From Morganella psychrotolerans (GTDB taxonomy: Bacteria; Pseudomonadota; Gammaproteobacteria; Enterobacterales; Enterobacteriaceae): 64,000 nt of DNA. Each line of letters starts with the position of its first letter. Position 1 is the first letter of the stretch. The position numbers were made by a program, and so were the translations under genes. Below, piece after piece: positions 29,033 through 40,199 of the stretch. The stretch spans positions 1,302,001 to 1,366,000 of the forward strand of contig NZ_LZEW01000001.1 in the NCBI RefSeq assembly GCF_001676155.1, written 5' to 3'. The notes under the pieces were generated by a model. That model saw only the letters and a program-made list of their open reading frames with translations. It was not told where the DNA came from and searched no databases.

Positions 29033-29836
29033 TTAATGAAAAAGCTGAGACAGCCACGTACTGATAGTATCGCCGTGATTGTCATAAAGCAGTTTGATGC
29101 TCATCAGAAAAGAGACAGTTACCAGCATCGGACGGATCAGTTTTTGTCCGCGGCTCAATACCATACGCGCACCGAGACGCGCACCAATAAGCTGCCCGCC
29201 CAGCATAATAAAGCCCAGCAGCCAGATAACATGACCACTGAAAATAAAGAATGAGAGCGAACCGACATTTGACGCAAAATTAAGGACTTTGGCGTGCGCC
29301 GTGGCTTTTGCGAGGTTAAATCCCGCCAGTGTGACATATGCCAGCGCATAAAATGACCCGGCTCCGGGACCAAATACACCGTCATAAAAACCCAGTCCGA
29401 CCCCTGCCGTACAGCCGAAGGCCAGCGGCATCAGGCGCTGTTTGCGATCTTCAGCACCAATTGCGGGCGTCAGCAGGAAATAGAGACCGATAGCAATAAC
29501 CAACAGCGGCAATAACTGGCGCAGATATTCCGGATTAACAAACTGAACCAGCCCGGAGCCAATCACCGCACCAATCAGTGTCATGATTATCGGTATCCGC
29601 TGCCCGACGAGATCCACCGCCTTGCGGCGGATAAAGTAAAAACTGGCAGAAAATGAGCCGCCAACTGCCTGAAGTTTGTTGGTCGCCAGTGCCTGCACCG
29701 GCGGAATACCGACAGCCAGCAAAGCCGGTATGGTCAGTAACCCGCCGCCCCCGGCAATCGCATCAATAAACCCGGCTATCACTGCAACAAAAAACAGTAA
29801 TACATAGATTTCAACCCCGAACTGAAACCATTCCAT
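29033..29836 (-). CDS. yfcA: TauE/SafE family membrane transporter YfcA
   Basis: 267 residues with seven to eight hydrophobic segments in two TauE/SafE repeats. The family start AGFIDAIAGGGGLLTIPALL and the mirrored GFYDGVFGPGAGSFYALA are clear. Members are proposed exporters of sulfur-containing or organic anions; the substrate of YfcA is not established. It is downstream of aroC in the same orientation, matching the E. coli order. Confidence 0.92.
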   Translation of the reverse strand: MEWFQFGVEIYVLLFFVAVIAGFIDAIAGGGGLLTIPALLAVGIPPVQALATNKLQAVGGSFSASFYFIRRKAVDLVGQRIPIIMTLIGAVIGSGLVQFVNPEYLRQLLPLLVIAIGLYFLLTPAIGAEDRKQRLMPLAFGCTAGVGLGFYDGVFGPGAGSFYALAYVTLAGFNLAKATAHAKVLNFASNVGSLSFFIFSGHVIWLLGFIMLGGQLIGARLGARMVLSRGQKLIRPMLVTVSFLMSIKLLYDNHGDTISTWLSQLFH

Positions 29837-29891
29837 TTTATACCTGCCAATAAAAATCCCGGGTGAGTATCCGGGATAACAACATGTTATA

Positions 29892-30980
29892 TCATGACCA
29901 GGCCGGTAACGGCGGGGTTACATCCGCACATTGTCCGCGATGACGCAAAAGGTGATCAAGCAGCACAATCGCTGTCATCGCTTCCGCAATCGGCACCGCA
30001 CGTATCCCGACACAAGGGTCATGACGCCCTTTGGTGATCATAGTCACCTCTTCACCCTGCCGGTTCAGCGTATTACCGGGAACAGTAATCGATGATGTCG
30101 GTTTCAGGGCAATATGTGCGATGATTGGCTGGCCACTGCTGATGCCGCCGAGAATACCGCCTGCATGATTGCTGGTAAATCCGGACTGATAAATTTCATC
30201 CCGGTTTTCACTGCCTTTAAGGTTAACCACACCGAAACCATCTCCGATTTCGACACCTTTCACCGCATTGATACTCATCAGCGCATGCGCCAAATCTGCA
30301 TCCAGGCGATCAAAGACCGGCTCACCAAGACCTGCGGGAACATGCTCTGCCACAACGGTCACTTTCGCCCCGACAGAATCCCCTTCTTTTTTCAGGCCGC
30401 GCAGTAATTCATCCAGCGCATCTAACTGACGTTCATCCGGACAGAAAAACGGGTTTTGCTCTGCCAGTGACCAGTCGCGGATATCACATTTAATATGCCC
30501 CATCTGAGTCAGGCAGCCACGGACAATCACACCGAATTTCTCATTCAGGTATTTTTTGGCAATCGCCCCTGCCGCCACACGCATTGCCGTTTCACGGGCT
30601 GATGAGCGTCCGCCGCCGCGATAGTCGCGAAAGCCATACTTTTGCTCATACGTGTAATCGGCGTGCCCGGGACGGAAAAGATCTTTGATTTCTCCGTAAT
30701 CCTGCGAGCGCTGATCGGTATTTTCAATCAGCAGCCCGATACTGGTGCCGGTCGTCTTTCCTTCAAATACACCCGAAAGAATTCTGACCTGATCCGGCTC
30801 ACGGCGCTGTGTGGTATAGCGCGAGGTTCCCGGACGGCGGCGATCGAGGTCAGTCTGTAAATCTGCCTCAGTCAGTGCCAGCCCCGGCGGAACGCCGTCA
30901 ACAATGCAGCCCAGCGCAGGGCCATGTGATTCACCAAAGGTCGTTACGCGAAAAAGTTCTCCGATGCTGTTTCCGGCCAT
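29892..30980 (-). CDS. aroC: Chorismate synthase
   Basis: 362 residues. AroC converts 5-enolpyruvylshikimate 3-phosphate to chorismate using reduced FMN. The start [24 protein letters not shown] and the internal RPGHADYTY and [11 protein letters not shown] segments are diagnostic. It lies 79 bases after prmB. The chorismate made here is also the source of prephenate for the specialised cluster at 480-3418. Confidence 0.97.
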   Translation of the reverse strand: MAGNSIGELFRVTTFGESHGPALGCIVDGVPPGLALTEADLQTDLDRRRPGTSRYTTQRREPDQVRILSGVFEGKTTGTSIGLLIENTDQRSQDYGEIKDLFRPGHADYTYEQKYGFRDYRGGGRSSARETAMRVAAGAIAKKYLNEKFGVIVRGCLTQMGHIKCDIRDWSLAEQNPFFCPDERQLDALDELLRGLKKEGDSVGAKVTVVAEHVPAGLGEPVFDRLDADLAHALMSINAVKGVEIGDGFGVVNLKGSENRDEIYQSGFTSNHAGGILGGISSGQPIIAHIALKPTSSITVPGNTLNRQGEEVTMITKGRHDPCVGIRAVPIAEAMTAIVLLDHLLRHRGQCADVTPPLPAWS

Positions 30981-31059
30981 CCTGTTTTCCTGTCTCTGAA
31001 TGTGTGCAAGTGAATGGTTTTAACCTATTTTTATGTGTCTATTCCTACATGAGGATTGT

Positions 31060-31989
31060 CTATTTGAAAAGCTTAAATGCATCATGATGTTCTGTTAATT
31101 GATCACGAGTTAACATAAATACGCCATCGCCGCCGTTATCGAAAGAGAGCCAGATGAACGGCACCTGCGGAAACTCATCAATCAGATGTACCTGACTGTT
31201 ACCTACTTCACAAATCAGCACCGCGTCTTCAGACATAAAATCCGGGGCATTCGCAAGTATCCGGCGTACCAGTTTCAGCCCGTCACTGCCCGCAGCCAGC
31301 GCCAACTCTGGTTCTACCCGGAATTCATCCGGCAGGTCGCTCATATCTTCCGCATCCACATACGGCGGATTAGTCACAATAAGGTCATATTTCACTGCCG
31401 GCAGATTATTAAACAGATCTGATCGTATCGGCACCACGCGATGGGATAACCCGTGATTTTCAATGTTCATTTCTGTGACATCCAGCACATCGGCTGAAAT
31501 GTCTGCGGCATCCACTTCTGCATCCGGGAATTCATACGCACAGGCAATAGCGATACAACCGCTGCCGGTACAGAGATCCAAAATTGTGTCCGGCTCGGCA
31601 TCAAGCAGACCGGAAAAATGATTGTTAATCAGCTCACCAATCGGTGAACGGGGAATAAGCACCCGCTCATCCACATAAAATTCATGCCCGCAAAACCACG
31701 AACGGTTGGTCAGATACGGTACCGGAACACGCTCCGTAATACGGCGCAGCACCCGTTCAACAATGCGTTGGCGCTCAGATGATGTCAGCCGGGACTGATA
31801 AAGTTCCGCAGGCAGGTCAAGGGGCAGAAATAGTGTCGGCAGCGCCAGTTGGAGAGCTTCATCCCAGGCATTATCCGTTCCGTGTCCATACCAGATATTA
31901 GCAGCATTAAAGCGGCTCATCGCCCAGCGCAGCATGTCCTGTAGCGTGTGAAGCTCGGCAACGGCTTCATCAACGTAAATTTTATCCAA
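31060..31989 (-). CDS. prmB: Ribosomal protein uL3 N5-glutamine methyltransferase PrmB
   Basis: 310 residues, the same length as E. coli PrmB. It methylates a glutamine of ribosomal protein uL3. The SAM motif is [15 protein letters not shown] (about 136-150) and the catalytic NPPY lies in VTNPPYVD (about 202). The start is a TTG at 31989 with GGAGG five bases upstream, giving the conserved [10 protein letters not shown] terminus; the longer frame to 32082 lacks such support. It precedes aroC on the same strand and is divergent from smrB. Confidence 0.94.
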   Translation of the reverse strand: MDKIYVDEAVAELHTLQDMLRWAMSRFNAANIWYGHGTDNAWDEALQLALPTLFLPLDLPAELYQSRLTSSERQRIVERVLRRITERVPVPYLTNRSWFCGHEFYVDERVLIPRSPIGELINNHFSGLLDAEPDTILDLCTGSGCIAIACAYEFPDAEVDAADISADVLDVTEMNIENHGLSHRVVPIRSDLFNNLPAVKYDLIVTNPPYVDAEDMSDLPDEFRVEPELALAAGSDGLKLVRRILANAPDFMSEDAVLICEVGNSQVHLIDEFPQVPFIWLSFDNGGDGVFMLTRDQLTEHHDAFKLFK

Positions 31990-32189
31990 AAGTGCCTCCG
32001 GCGGGGTAAACCAAAATAAGATATCTGATGACATAGTTTGCCACGAAGTCGCCGCTAAATCAGCATATCTTGCGCAATACACACGAATTTTTCTCCCTGA
32101 TCCTCCGTCATTACATGAGCTGCAAGGATGACGTCAACATCACTAAAGAAATCGGTTACACTATCGAAAATTATTTCTGATGAGATGTT

Positions 32190-32735
32190 ATGAAAAAGAA
32201 GCCACCTTTAACCGATGACGACCTGCTGCTGTTTAAAGAAGCTATCAGCGGTACGCGTAAAATCAGGCAGGATAATGTGGTGCATCCGAAACCCCGGGCC
32301 AATGTAACCAAAATTGCTCCGGAGCGGCTGTTGCAGGATCAGATTGATGCCAGTTTTTATTTTTCGGATGAATACCGCCCGAATCTGGATATGGACGGCC
32401 CGACCCGCTATCTGCGCGAAAACGCCAGTCCGTATGAACTGAAAAAACTGCGCAGGGGTGATTATGTACCGGAACTGTTTCTTGATTTACACGGTTTAAC
32501 GCAGCTTCAGGCCAAGCAGGAAATAGGCGCGCTGGTCGCGGCTGCCCGCCGCGAAAATACCTATTGTGTCTGTATCATGCACGGGCACGGTAAACATGTT
32601 CTGAAACAACAGACACCGCTGTGGCTGGCACAACACCCGGATGTCATTGCATTTTACCAGGCACCAAAAGAATGGGGCGGCACCGCTGCATTACTGCTGC
32701 TTATCGAAATTGACGAAACCGCCCGGCGTGAATAA
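32190..32735 (+). CDS. smrB: Ribosome rescue endonuclease SmrB
   Basis: 181 residues. SmrB cleaves mRNA at collided ribosomes. The C-terminal Smr domain (about 90-178) contains LDLHGLT and the IMHGHGKH motif. An N-terminal helix (about 1-25) that hooks onto the ribosome in E. coli is conserved in character. It is divergent from prmB and ends one base before the end of the convergent sixA. Confidence 0.93.
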   Translation: MKKKPPLTDDDLLLFKEAISGTRKIRQDNVVHPKPRANVTKIAPERLLQDQIDASFYFSDEYRPNLDMDGPTRYLRENASPYELKKLRRGDYVPELFLDLHGLTQLQAKQEIGALVAAARRENTYCVCIMHGHGKHVLKQQTPLWLAQHPDVIAFYQAPKEWGGTAALLLLIEIDETARRE

Positions 32736-33203
32736 TCAGGCTAACTGACCCGGAGCGCGGTGCCAGCACAATGTACCGCAACCGTCCGTCAGTTCAATAC
32801 AGGCAACAGAGGATGTCGCGAACATCGGTGCGGTTTCCTGCGGGCACAATGCAGCCACCAGATACCCCACCAGCGGCAGATGAGAAACAACCAATACGCC
32901 GCAGTGCCCTTCCTCCGCCAATACCTGTATATAGGACGCGACCATCTGCGCATCACCCGATGGCGTCAGACCCGGCATTACCTCGTCTGTTGGTGGTAAA
33001 CTAAGATCACGGCGGATTTCGGTCAGTGTCTGTTCTGCCCTCAGATAAGGGCTGACCAGCACAGTATCGGTTTGCAAATGTTGCGTGGCAAGCCACTGCG
33101 CCATATTGCGGGACTCTGTAATTCCCTTTTCAGTTAAGGGCCGGACTGAATCACTGGCTGCTGCTAAAGCCGCATCGCCATGTCGCATAATCAAAACTTG
33201 CAT
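32736..33203 (-). CDS. sixA: Phosphohistidine phosphatase SixA
   Basis: 155 residues of the histidine phosphatase branch. The catalytic RHG motif is MRHGDA at residues 6-11. A second conserved His is in VVSHLPLVGYL (about 108). SixA dephosphorylates histidine on phosphotransfer proteins such as ArcB and NPr. The order smrB-sixA-fadJ is as in E. coli. Confidence 0.93.
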   Translation of the reverse strand: MQVLIMRHGDAALAAASDSVRPLTEKGITESRNMAQWLATQHLQTDTVLVSPYLRAEQTLTEIRRDLSLPPTDEVMPGLTPSGDAQMVASYIQVLAEEGHCGVLVVSHLPLVGYLVAALCPQETAPMFATSSVACIELTDGCGTLCWHRAPGQLA

Positions 33204-33495
33204 ACGTCACCGTCTGAACAGGACGGATACGATCGTTTCTGAGTTCACGGACCGCATCACGTCAAAGAATGAACTGCTTAACATTATCGTTATCGTCATT
33301 ATTACTGCTGCCCCGTTTTCGGGTACAAACGCATTCTGCCTTAAATCAGCTGTAATTAAAATGATTCAGCACAGAGATAAACCCGAATTCTGCGCGGATC
33401 CTGCTCAGTAAAATAAAATCAATATCCGGTATTTCTGTCTGTTTTCCACGCATTACGCCACATAACACAAACCGGAAAATAACGTAATATTTTCA
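33204..33495. other. Intergenic region between sixA and fadJ
   Basis: About 290 bases. Short leucine- and isoleucine-rich frames occur near 33270-33350 but lack convincing starts. No supported gene. Confidence 0.4.
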
Positions 33496-35661
33496 TCAGA
33501 AAAAACGCAGGTTCTCTTCTGCCCGCCGCATCAATGCCTCACAAGGTGTAAAGCGGTCACCATAAAGGGCTGCCAGCGCCGTCAGTCTTTCCGCCACAAC
33601 CTGTGGTGATAATGTGTCCATATAATAAAACGGTCCCCCCAAAAACGGCGGGAACCCGATACCGAATACCGCACCGATATCCCCGTCCGCAGGTGAGCGG
33701 ATAACCTGTTCATCCAGCACTCTGACCGCTTCATTCAGCATCATCATCACACAGCGCTCTGCGATTGCCTGTGCAGTGAGCTGCCCTTGTGCAGCCGATC
33801 CCAGTAAATCGTAAATCTGTTTATCTGCTTTACGGGGTGCTTTTCGCCCGAACCGGCGCCATAACGGGAGTGGTGAATAATCATAAAATCCACGGCCATT
33901 TTTCTTACCCAGCCGGTTATCCTGGAAAATTGCCTGTAATTGCACCGGTAAGGCAAAACGTTCACCGAACTCCGCTTCCAGCACTGGCATAATTTTTGTC
34001 CCGACATCAATACCGACTTCATCCAGTAACGCGACCGGCCCCAACGGAAAACCGAAATCTGTCAGTGCATTATCAATTTTCTCCACCGGTTCCCCCTCAA
34101 TAAGGCAACGCAGCGCCTCTGTGATATAGGGGGCAAGGATACGGTTAACATAAAACCCGGGTTTATCACCAACAACAATGGTTGTTTTCCCCTGTCTGCG
34201 CGCCAGTTGCAGTGTTGTTGCCAGCGTGACAGCATCCGTTCCCGCATGCGGAATAATTTCTGCCAGCGGCATTTTTTCCACAGGACTAAAATAGTGCAGC
34301 CCGATAATTTTCTCCGGGCGTAATGCGTTTTCAGCAATATCGCAGACAGGTAATGATGATGTGTTCGTGGCAAAAATAGTTTCCGGCTGCGTGACGGACT
34401 GAATTTCAGCAACCATCTGCTGTTTCAGCGCCAGAGATTCAAAAACAGCCTCAGTGACAAAATCAATGCGGTGAAAACCCCGGTAATCCGTTGTGCCGGT
34501 CATGCCGCCCATCAATTGTGTCCGCTCACGCGGAGAGAGCCGCCGTTGCTTTACCTGTTTACTCAGGTGCTGCCAGAAAAAAGCCAGCGCTTTACTGACA
34601 CCATCCTGCGAAATATCTTTTATCCTGACCGGTAACCCGGCACGCTGACGGGTGACTGCCGCGATTCCGGCGCCCATCAGTCCGCCGCCCAAAACAGCCA
34701 CATGATGTAACTCTGCCGGTTTCACATCACCTGCTCCGTCTTTTTTCAGTTTTGATGCCGCAAAGAAAATATGTCGCAGCGCGCCGGACGCAGCCGTTAC
34801 CGCCAGTTTGCCGAATGCGGCTGATTCCGCCTGAAATCCTGCTCTCCGCCCTTTATCCAGACCACACTGCACAACATTGATAATCTGTTCCGCTGCCGGA
34901 TAATGTCCATGAGTCAGGCGCTGCGTTTTTTTACGGGTTATGCGCAGAATAATATGACGGACTCCCTTCATCCGCTGAGTTTTCTGCCACAACGATTCCG
35001 GAGCCCGTCGTGCAGGATGAGCAGACAGTGCCCTTGCTGCCGCCGTTTCCAGTAAAATATCTTCAGGGACGATGTCATCCGCAAGCCGCAGTTTAAATGC
35101 CTGTTTTGCACGTAACTGCCGCCCGGTCAGCATCATGTCCAGTGCCGTTATCAGCCCGGTCAGCCCCGGCAGCCGTTGTGTTCCGCCGGAGCCCGGCAAC
35201 AGCCCTAACTGCACCTCCGGCAAACCAAGCCGGGTTTTATCACTGTCCGTCACAATCCGGCTGTGGCAGGCCATCGCCAGCTCCAGCCCGCCACCGAGAC
35301 AGCTACCGTGAATAGCCGCAATAATCGGCAGAGGATAATTTTCTATCAGATTAAATAATTGCTGACCTGCAGCAGACAGCGCCTGTGCCTGCGCCGCATC
35401 CTGACACGAGGCAATCATGTTAATGTCCGCTCCGGCAATAAAATTGCCTGGCTTTCCGGAGATAATGACCATTCCGCGCAGCCCTGAGATTTGCCGTGCT
35501 TCACGTAAAATGGCTTCAAACTGAGCGGCAAACTCTGCTTTCAGGGTATTTACCTTTTCACCCGGTACATTCATGGTGATCACCGCGACATTATCCGGAC
35601 GAACGGTCAGATAAAAAGCAGAGGATATTTCATCAGAACGTGTTTTATTATAATCAGTCAT
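33496..35661 (-). CDS. fadJ: Fatty acid oxidation complex subunit alpha FadJ
   Basis: 721 residues. The N-terminal enoyl-CoA hydratase domain (about 15-200) has the oxyanion segments GNFIAGADINMI and GSCLGGGLELAMACHSR. The 3-hydroxyacyl-CoA dehydrogenase domain begins with the AVLGGGLMGAGIA Rossmann motif (about 323). A segment FATNTSSLPV and the GLHYFSPVEKMPL catalytic region follow. FadJ works with FadI in beta-oxidation, particularly under anaerobic conditions. It lies 16 bases after fadI. Confidence 0.96.
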   Translation of the reverse strand: MTDYNKTRSDEISSAFYLTVRPDNVAVITMNVPGEKVNTLKAEFAAQFEAILREARQISGLRGMVIISGKPGNFIAGADINMIASCQDAAQAQALSAAGQQLFNLIENYPLPIIAAIHGSCLGGGLELAMACHSRIVTDSDKTRLGLPEVQLGLLPGSGGTQRLPGLTGLITALDMMLTGRQLRAKQAFKLRLADDIVPEDILLETAAARALSAHPARRAPESLWQKTQRMKGVRHIILRITRKKTQRLTHGHYPAAEQIINVVQCGLDKGRRAGFQAESAAFGKLAVTAASGALRHIFFAASKLKKDGAGDVKPAELHHVAVLGGGLMGAGIAAVTRQRAGLPVRIKDISQDGVSKALAFFWQHLSKQVKQRRLSPRERTQLMGGMTGTTDYRGFHRIDFVTEAVFESLALKQQMVAEIQSVTQPETIFATNTSSLPVCDIAENALRPEKIIGLHYFSPVEKMPLAEIIPHAGTDAVTLATTLQLARRQGKTTIVVGDKPGFYVNRILAPYITEALRCLIEGEPVEKIDNALTDFGFPLGPVALLDEVGIDVGTKIMPVLEAEFGERFALPVQLQAIFQDNRLGKKNGRGFYDYSPLPLWRRFGRKAPRKADKQIYDLLGSAAQGQLTAQAIAERCVMMMLNEAVRVLDEQVIRSPADGDIGAVFGIGFPPFLGGPFYYMDTLSPQVVAERLTALAALYGDRFTPCEALMRRAEENLRFF

Positions 35662-35677
35662 TATTATTTCCTCCGTC

Positions 35678-36970
35678 CTATTCTGTTTCCCAGATCATCG
35701 CTACCCCAAGACCACCTGCGGCACACGCGGTTGTCATGGCAAAACCACCACCGCGCCGTTGCAGTTCCCGCAGGGTCTGAGTGACCATCCGCGCACCGGT
35801 TGCCGCAAACGGATGCCCGTATGCAATAGAGCCGCCGAGTACATTAAATTTATCCGGATCCACTTCACCGACCGCTTTTGAGCGATTGAGTTTTTCACGG
35901 GCAAAAGTATCGCTGGCAAAACATTGCAGGTTTGCCAGCACCTGAGCGGAAAATGCTTCATGCATATCAATCAGTGTCAGATCAGATAACGACAGTCCCG
36001 CCCGCGCCAATGCGGCAGGTGCGGCGTAAGACGGTCCCAGCAGCATATCTTCCCGCATACTCTCAGCGGTGAACGCATAACTGCGCAGAAAGCCCAGCGG
36101 AACCAGTCCCAGTTCGCGTGCGCGGGACTCAGACATCATCAGTACCGCAGCTGCACCATCAGTCAGAGGCGTACTGTTCGCGGCTGTAACTGTACCGTGG
36201 CGTTTATCAAATGCCGGTTTCAGTTGTGCATAGCTGCCTGCCAGTGAATTTTTCCGCAGCGTATTATCTTCTTCACAGACGTGTGTGAACGGCGCAAACC
36301 GTGCCGTCATAACCTCATCACGCAGCACACCGGAAGCCCATGCCTGTGTGGCGAACTGATGTGAGCGGTGAGCAAAGGCATCCTGGGCTTCGCGGGTAAT
36401 ATGGTAGCGTTTCGCCATCTGTTCTGCGGTATCGCCCATGCGCAGGCCAGTGGAGTACTCTGCCACTGCCGGGGCAACAGGCAGGAGATCGCGCGGGCGC
36501 AGCGATGCCAGTAACCTGAGCTTTTGTGAAAGTGAGCGGGCTTTGCTGAGATCCAGTAACGTCCCGGCGAGTTTACGGGATACACCAATAGGTAAAACAG
36601 ACGAGGAATCCGCCCCGCCAGCCACCGCAATATGATTCTGACCACACTGAATAGCCTGTGCCGCACTGGCAATCGCCTGAAAACTGGTGGCGCAGGCACG
36701 GGTAACCGAATAAGCATCTGTTGTTACCGCAAGTCCCGCTCCTGGGACAATCTCCCTGGCAATATTGGGTGCAGCGGGCATTTGTATCACCTGCCCGAAA
36801 ACGACAAGATCAACGAGTTCCGGGGGAAATGATTGCCTGAAAAGTAATTCCTGCACAACAGCGCGACCCAGTTCAATCGCCGGAACATCACGATAAACCG
36901 TTGATTGTTTTACAAACGGCGTTCGTAATCCGTCAATAATTGCAATTCGTTCTGCCTGCGCAAGTTTCAT
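35678..36970 (-). CDS. fadI: Acetyl-CoA C-acyltransferase FadI
   Basis: 430 residues of the thiolase family, the last step of beta-oxidation. The nucleophilic Cys lies in [11 protein letters not shown] (about 93). The His is in [12 protein letters not shown] (about 385) and the second Cys in [10 protein letters not shown] (about 416). It is first in the fadIJ operon, with a FadR operator 40-55 bases upstream of the start codon. Confidence 0.95.
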   Translation of the reverse strand: MKLAQAERIAIIDGLRTPFVKQSTVYRDVPAIELGRAVVQELLFRQSFPPELVDLVVFGQVIQMPAAPNIAREIVPGAGLAVTTDAYSVTRACATSFQAIASAAQAIQCGQNHIAVAGGADSSSVLPIGVSRKLAGTLLDLSKARSLSQKLRLLASLRPRDLLPVAPAVAEYSTGLRMGDTAEQMAKRYHITREAQDAFAHRSHQFATQAWASGVLRDEVMTARFAPFTHVCEEDNTLRKNSLAGSYAQLKPAFDKRHGTVTAANSTPLTDGAAAVLMMSESRARELGLVPLGFLRSYAFTAESMREDMLLGPSYAAPAALARAGLSLSDLTLIDMHEAFSAQVLANLQCFASDTFAREKLNRSKAVGEVDPDKFNVLGGSIAYGHPFAATGARMVTQTLRELQRRGGGFAMTTACAAGGLGVAMIWETE

Positions 36971-37008
36971 CCGTTTATCCTTACGTTATGAAAGGTTATC
37001 CCGACATG

Positions 37009-37025
37009 CGGTGGTCTGACCTGCT
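37009..37025. promoter_or_regulatory. FadR operator upstream of fadIJ
   Basis: GTGGTCTGACCTGCT (37011-37025) matches the core of the FadR consensus TGGTCNGACNTG. It lies in the fadI promoter region. Confidence 0.8.
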
Positions 37026-37131
37026 ATTATTGTTAACACCATGTTGCATCTGCGCAATGCAAATTAATAAAAAAATGCGAGGCGACGCAGAGAAATGATT
37101 TTTTTTAAAGGCTGCAATTAAATTTCAGACA

Positions 37132-37162
37132 TAAAAAAAAGCCCCCGTATTCAACGGAGGCC
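37132..37162 (-). terminator. Terminator after yfcZ
   Basis: On the minus strand GCCTCCG and CGGGGGC form an imperfect stem followed by a T8 tract, just past the yfcZ stop codon. Confidence 0.75.
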
Positions 37163-37192
37163 TGAATTCAGATTACGTATTCTTCAGATGAA

Positions 37193-37489
37193 TTAACGTA
37201 AACCCAGTTCAAAAATCAGCGTTTCCGCCTGGCAGCAGAATGTGAAATCAGCTTTAAGTTCAACACCTTCGGCTGTATCTTTGAACTCACTGTGCATTTT
37301 GCAAGGATCTGAGGCCGCTGCGTTAGCTTTGGCAGTCAGCATTTCCAGCATTTTTTCGGCTTCTGCTTTTGATGCAAAAACACGCTCGAAAGAGGACGTG
37401 CAACTTTCGTTATCAATAATAGTACCCACGTCCACACAGCAACATGCGGCGGTTTCTTCTGCGCTACACAGTTTTTTTGCGTCAGCCAT
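37193..37489 (-). CDS. yfcZ: YfcZ/YiiS family protein (DUF406)
   Basis: 98 residues, cysteine-rich near the N terminus (CCCVDVGTI). The closing FTFCCQAETLIFELGLR closely matches E. coli YfcZ. The function is unknown. It lies between fadI and fadL as in E. coli, transcribed divergently from fadL. Confidence 0.92.
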   Translation of the reverse strand: MADAKKLCSAEETAACCCVDVGTIIDNESCTSSFERVFASKAEAEKMLEMLTAKANAAASDPCKMHSEFKDTAEGVELKADFTFCCQAETLIFELGLR

Positions 37490-37727
37490 TTCAATCTCCC
37501 GTTAGTTAAAAATAGCTTACTATCTCAATGCTGAATCATACCATTTATCAAAGTAAATCATAAAATTTCAATCTATTGTTTGATCTACTCGGGCTAAAGC
37601 CATTTTTTGCCCTGAAAACGCCCTCGCTTGTTAATTTAATGTTAAGCAAATCTCATTTTAACATCTTAATTCGCTTATTTTAGTACAAAAAAAATAACAT
37701 TCAGATGTACTGATCCTATACTCTCTC

Positions 37728-37744
37728 AACTGGTCTGATTTGTC
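37728..37744. promoter_or_regulatory. FadR operator upstream of fadL
   Basis: AACTGGTCTGATTTGTC fits the FadR consensus AACTGGTCNGACNTGTT at 15 of 17 positions. It lies about 85 bases before the fadL start. Confidence 0.83.
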
Positions 37745-37828
37745 ATATCCACAAGCAAACATACAATCCAGCGCTACTTCTGACTATCAAAGTAGTACAT
37801 AAACAAAATAAACAAGAGGGTTTTGGTC

Positions 37829-39169
37829 ATGAACCAGAAAAACCTGTTCACTCGTTCAGCACTGGCAGTGGCAGTTTCTTTAGTAGCATCGAATGCCTTT
37901 GCAGCGGGTTTTCAATTAAATGAGTATTCAACTTCTGCACTCGGACGTGCTTTTTCAGGGGAAGGCGCCGTGGCAGATGATGCCAGCGTCGGCAGTCGTA
38001 ATCCTGCAGCAATGACATTATTTGACCGCCCTTCATTTTCCGCAGGGGCGATTTACATTAACCCGGGCGTGGATATTAAAGGTAAATCCCCTCTCACAGG
38101 CAACAGTACTGATGCCAGTGATATCGCTCCGAGTGCAGTGGTGCCGAATCTGCATTTTGTTATGCCGATTGATGATAAATGGTCTGTCGGAGCATCCGCC
38201 ACATCAAACTTTGGCCTGGCAACTGAGTTTAATGATAACTACTCTGCAGGTGCCATCGGCGGTAAAACTGACCTGATGACCGCCAATTTTAACCTTGCCG
38301 GCGCTTATCGTCTGAATGACAATTTCAGTTTCGGTCTGGGACTGAATGCCGTTTATGCGGATGCGGAAATTTCACGCCATACCGGTGAATTAGGATCTGT
38401 TGCCGCGCATCTTACCGGCAAACCTGAGCTGGGGAAAATTCCGGCAAACTCTAATCTTGCCAAACTCAAAGGCGATGGCTGGGGCTATGGCTGGAATGCC
38501 GGTATGTTATATGAACTGGATAAAGATAACCGTTTCAGCTTAACTTACCGTTCAAAAGTAACCGTAAAATTTAAAGACGGTGATTTTACTCAAAATATCC
38601 CGGGTCTGCTTGATCGTTCAACCAAAGGCAGCCTGGATCTTCATCTTCCGGATATCTGGGAATTTTCCGCCTATCACAAAGTCGCACCAAAATGGGCGGT
38701 TCACTATACCTTTGCCTACACGGGCTGGGATACATTTAAAGAGCTGAAAGCAACAGACAACGGCAGCGGTGACGTTCTGTTTGAAAAACATGAAGGCTTC
38801 AGCAATGCATACCGCGTAGCGCTGGGAACAACCTATTATCATGATGATAACTGGACATTCCGTGGCGGTGTGGCATTTGATGACAGCCCTGTACCAGCTA
38901 ATAACCGCTCTATCTCAATTCCTGATCAGGATCGTATCTGGTTTAGCCTGGGTTCAACCTATGCCTTTAATAAAGATATGTCTGTGGATGTTGGTGTTGC
39001 CTATATGCATGGTCGTAAAGTCGATATTTCCGAGCCGCTGCTGACTAAAGACCAACTTCAGACTATCGGCACCAAGCTGGGTAATCCGAACATGCAAATG
39101 CCTAATTATGAGTTCAGCTCATCCGGTAAAGCCTGGTTATACGGTATTAACCTCAACTATACGTTCTGA
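37829..39169 (+). CDS. fadL: Long-chain fatty acid outer membrane transporter FadL
   Basis: 446 residues. Residues 1-26 are a signal peptide ending SNAFA before [19 protein letters not shown], the FadL hatch motif. NPAAMTLF is also conserved. The rest is a beta barrel, closing with GINLNYTF whose terminal Phe is the usual outer-membrane signature. The ATG at 37829 is preferred over the in-frame TTG at 37823. FadR probably represses it. A hairpin terminator follows. Confidence 0.96.
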   Translation: MNQKNLFTRSALAVAVSLVASNAFAAGFQLNEYSTSALGRAFSGEGAVADDASVGSRNPAAMTLFDRPSFSAGAIYINPGVDIKGKSPLTGNSTDASDIAPSAVVPNLHFVMPIDDKWSVGASATSNFGLATEFNDNYSAGAIGGKTDLMTANFNLAGAYRLNDNFSFGLGLNAVYADAEISRHTGELGSVAAHLTGKPELGKIPANSNLAKLKGDGWGYGWNAGMLYELDKDNRFSLTYRSKVTVKFKDGDFTQNIPGLLDRSTKGSLDLHLPDIWEFSAYHKVAPKWAVHYTFAYTGWDTFKELKATDNGSGDVLFEKHEGFSNAYRVALGTTYYHDDNWTFRGGVAFDDSPVPANNRSISIPDQDRIWFSLGSTYAFNKDMSVDVGVAYMHGRKVDISEPLLTKDQLQTIGTKLGNPNMQMPNYEFSSSGKAWLYGINLNYTF

Positions 39170-39189
39170 TTTTCCGGTTTTTATGCATA

Positions 39190-39222
39190 AAAAAAGTTCT
39201 GGTCAACAACCAGAACTTTTTT
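39190..39222. terminator. Bidirectional terminator between fadL and mlaA
   Basis: AGTTCTGG and CCAGAACT form a stem flanked by A and T runs on both sides, between convergent genes. Confidence 0.85.
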
Positions 39223-39259
39223 ATTGCGATTATTTTATTGCGATTAATTGTAAAAGTAA

Positions 39260-40018
39260 TTATTCGCCGTCGATAGAATCCAAATCACCGGCAATTGCAG
39301 CCGCATTCGGGTTTACCTGCGCTTTTAATTCCCCGCCGGATGCCAGGAAGTCATTACGCTGGAAATAGGCTTCACGCATCATCAGATACGGATCACTGGA
39401 GTTATGTAAAACGCCTTCTGAATCCAGTAACTGAGCACGATTATCAATCCCTTCAATCGCCCACTTACCCACACCCATCCAGATAGTCAGATAACTCAGC
39501 ATCGGATACGTGGTATCCAGCCAATCCCCGCCGTCTACGCGCGGTGTCCAGCCACCATAGCCCGGAATGACCACATACGGACCATAACCGACACCATAGT
39601 TTCCTAACGTATTACCGAATCGAACCGGCTCCGCTTTGGCCAGTTTCGGGTTCGCCATCGATGCGACATCGATAAGACCGCCCAGACCAAAGACCGTATT
39701 CAGGAAAAAGCGGTTAAAATGCTTAAATCCCTGATAAACATCACCACGAAGAAAGCTGTTAACCATGCTTGCCGGTTCTTCAAGGTTTCCGAGGAAATTA
39801 ATGGTACCGTTCCGTGCCGGAGTCGGTACATAATCACGCCAGGCAACTGCAACCGGTCTGAGCAGGTAAGGATCCAGCACATTATAGTTGAAATCAAACA
39901 TCGTGCGGTTAAACCCTTCCAGCGGATCACTGCGCGTTCCCGGTGACTGATCCGAACTTGCACATCCGCCAATCAGCAGCACCGTAGCAAGTGTCAGGCC
40001 ACTTACTTGATACTTCAT
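39260..40018 (-). CDS. mlaA: Phospholipid-binding outer membrane lipoprotein MlaA (VacJ)
   Basis: 252 residues. The lipobox LIGGC (Cys about 19) predicts an outer-membrane lipoprotein. The SDPLEGFNRTMFDFN opening and the long conserved body identify MlaA, which removes phospholipids from the outer leaflet with the OmpC-MlaFEDB pathway. The ATG at 40018 has GGAG six bases upstream and gives the best signal peptide. Confidence 0.95.
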   Translation of the reverse strand: MKYQVSGLTLATVLLIGGCASSDQSPGTRSDPLEGFNRTMFDFNYNVLDPYLLRPVAVAWRDYVPTPARNGTINFLGNLEEPASMVNSFLRGDVYQGFKHFNRFFLNTVFGLGGLIDVASMANPKLAKAEPVRFGNTLGNYGVGYGPYVVIPGYGGWTPRVDGGDWLDTTYPMLSYLTIWMGVGKWAIEGIDNRAQLLDSEGVLHNSSDPYLMMREAYFQRNDFLASGGELKAQVNPNAAAIAGDLDSIDGE

Positions 40019-40199
40019 AAGTTTCTCCATGCCAAAACGTGAGTTATTTTTTACAGTTTCACGTATCTATAAACTCAATATTATCCGGTATTAGCACATT
40101 TGTGTATGTAAATGATGCCGAAATTATTGCGTTACCCTGCCGACAGAGAGTGGTATCCTGCCTTTCCGGTCAGTTATCATCGGTAATAAAGGGGTTGTG

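Noticed and set aside
33269-33352. Leucine/isoleucine-rich short frames resembling an attenuator leader peptide
   Set aside because: No downstream amino acid biosynthesis gene, no terminator pair, and no convincing start; a chance AT-rich stretch is more likely.
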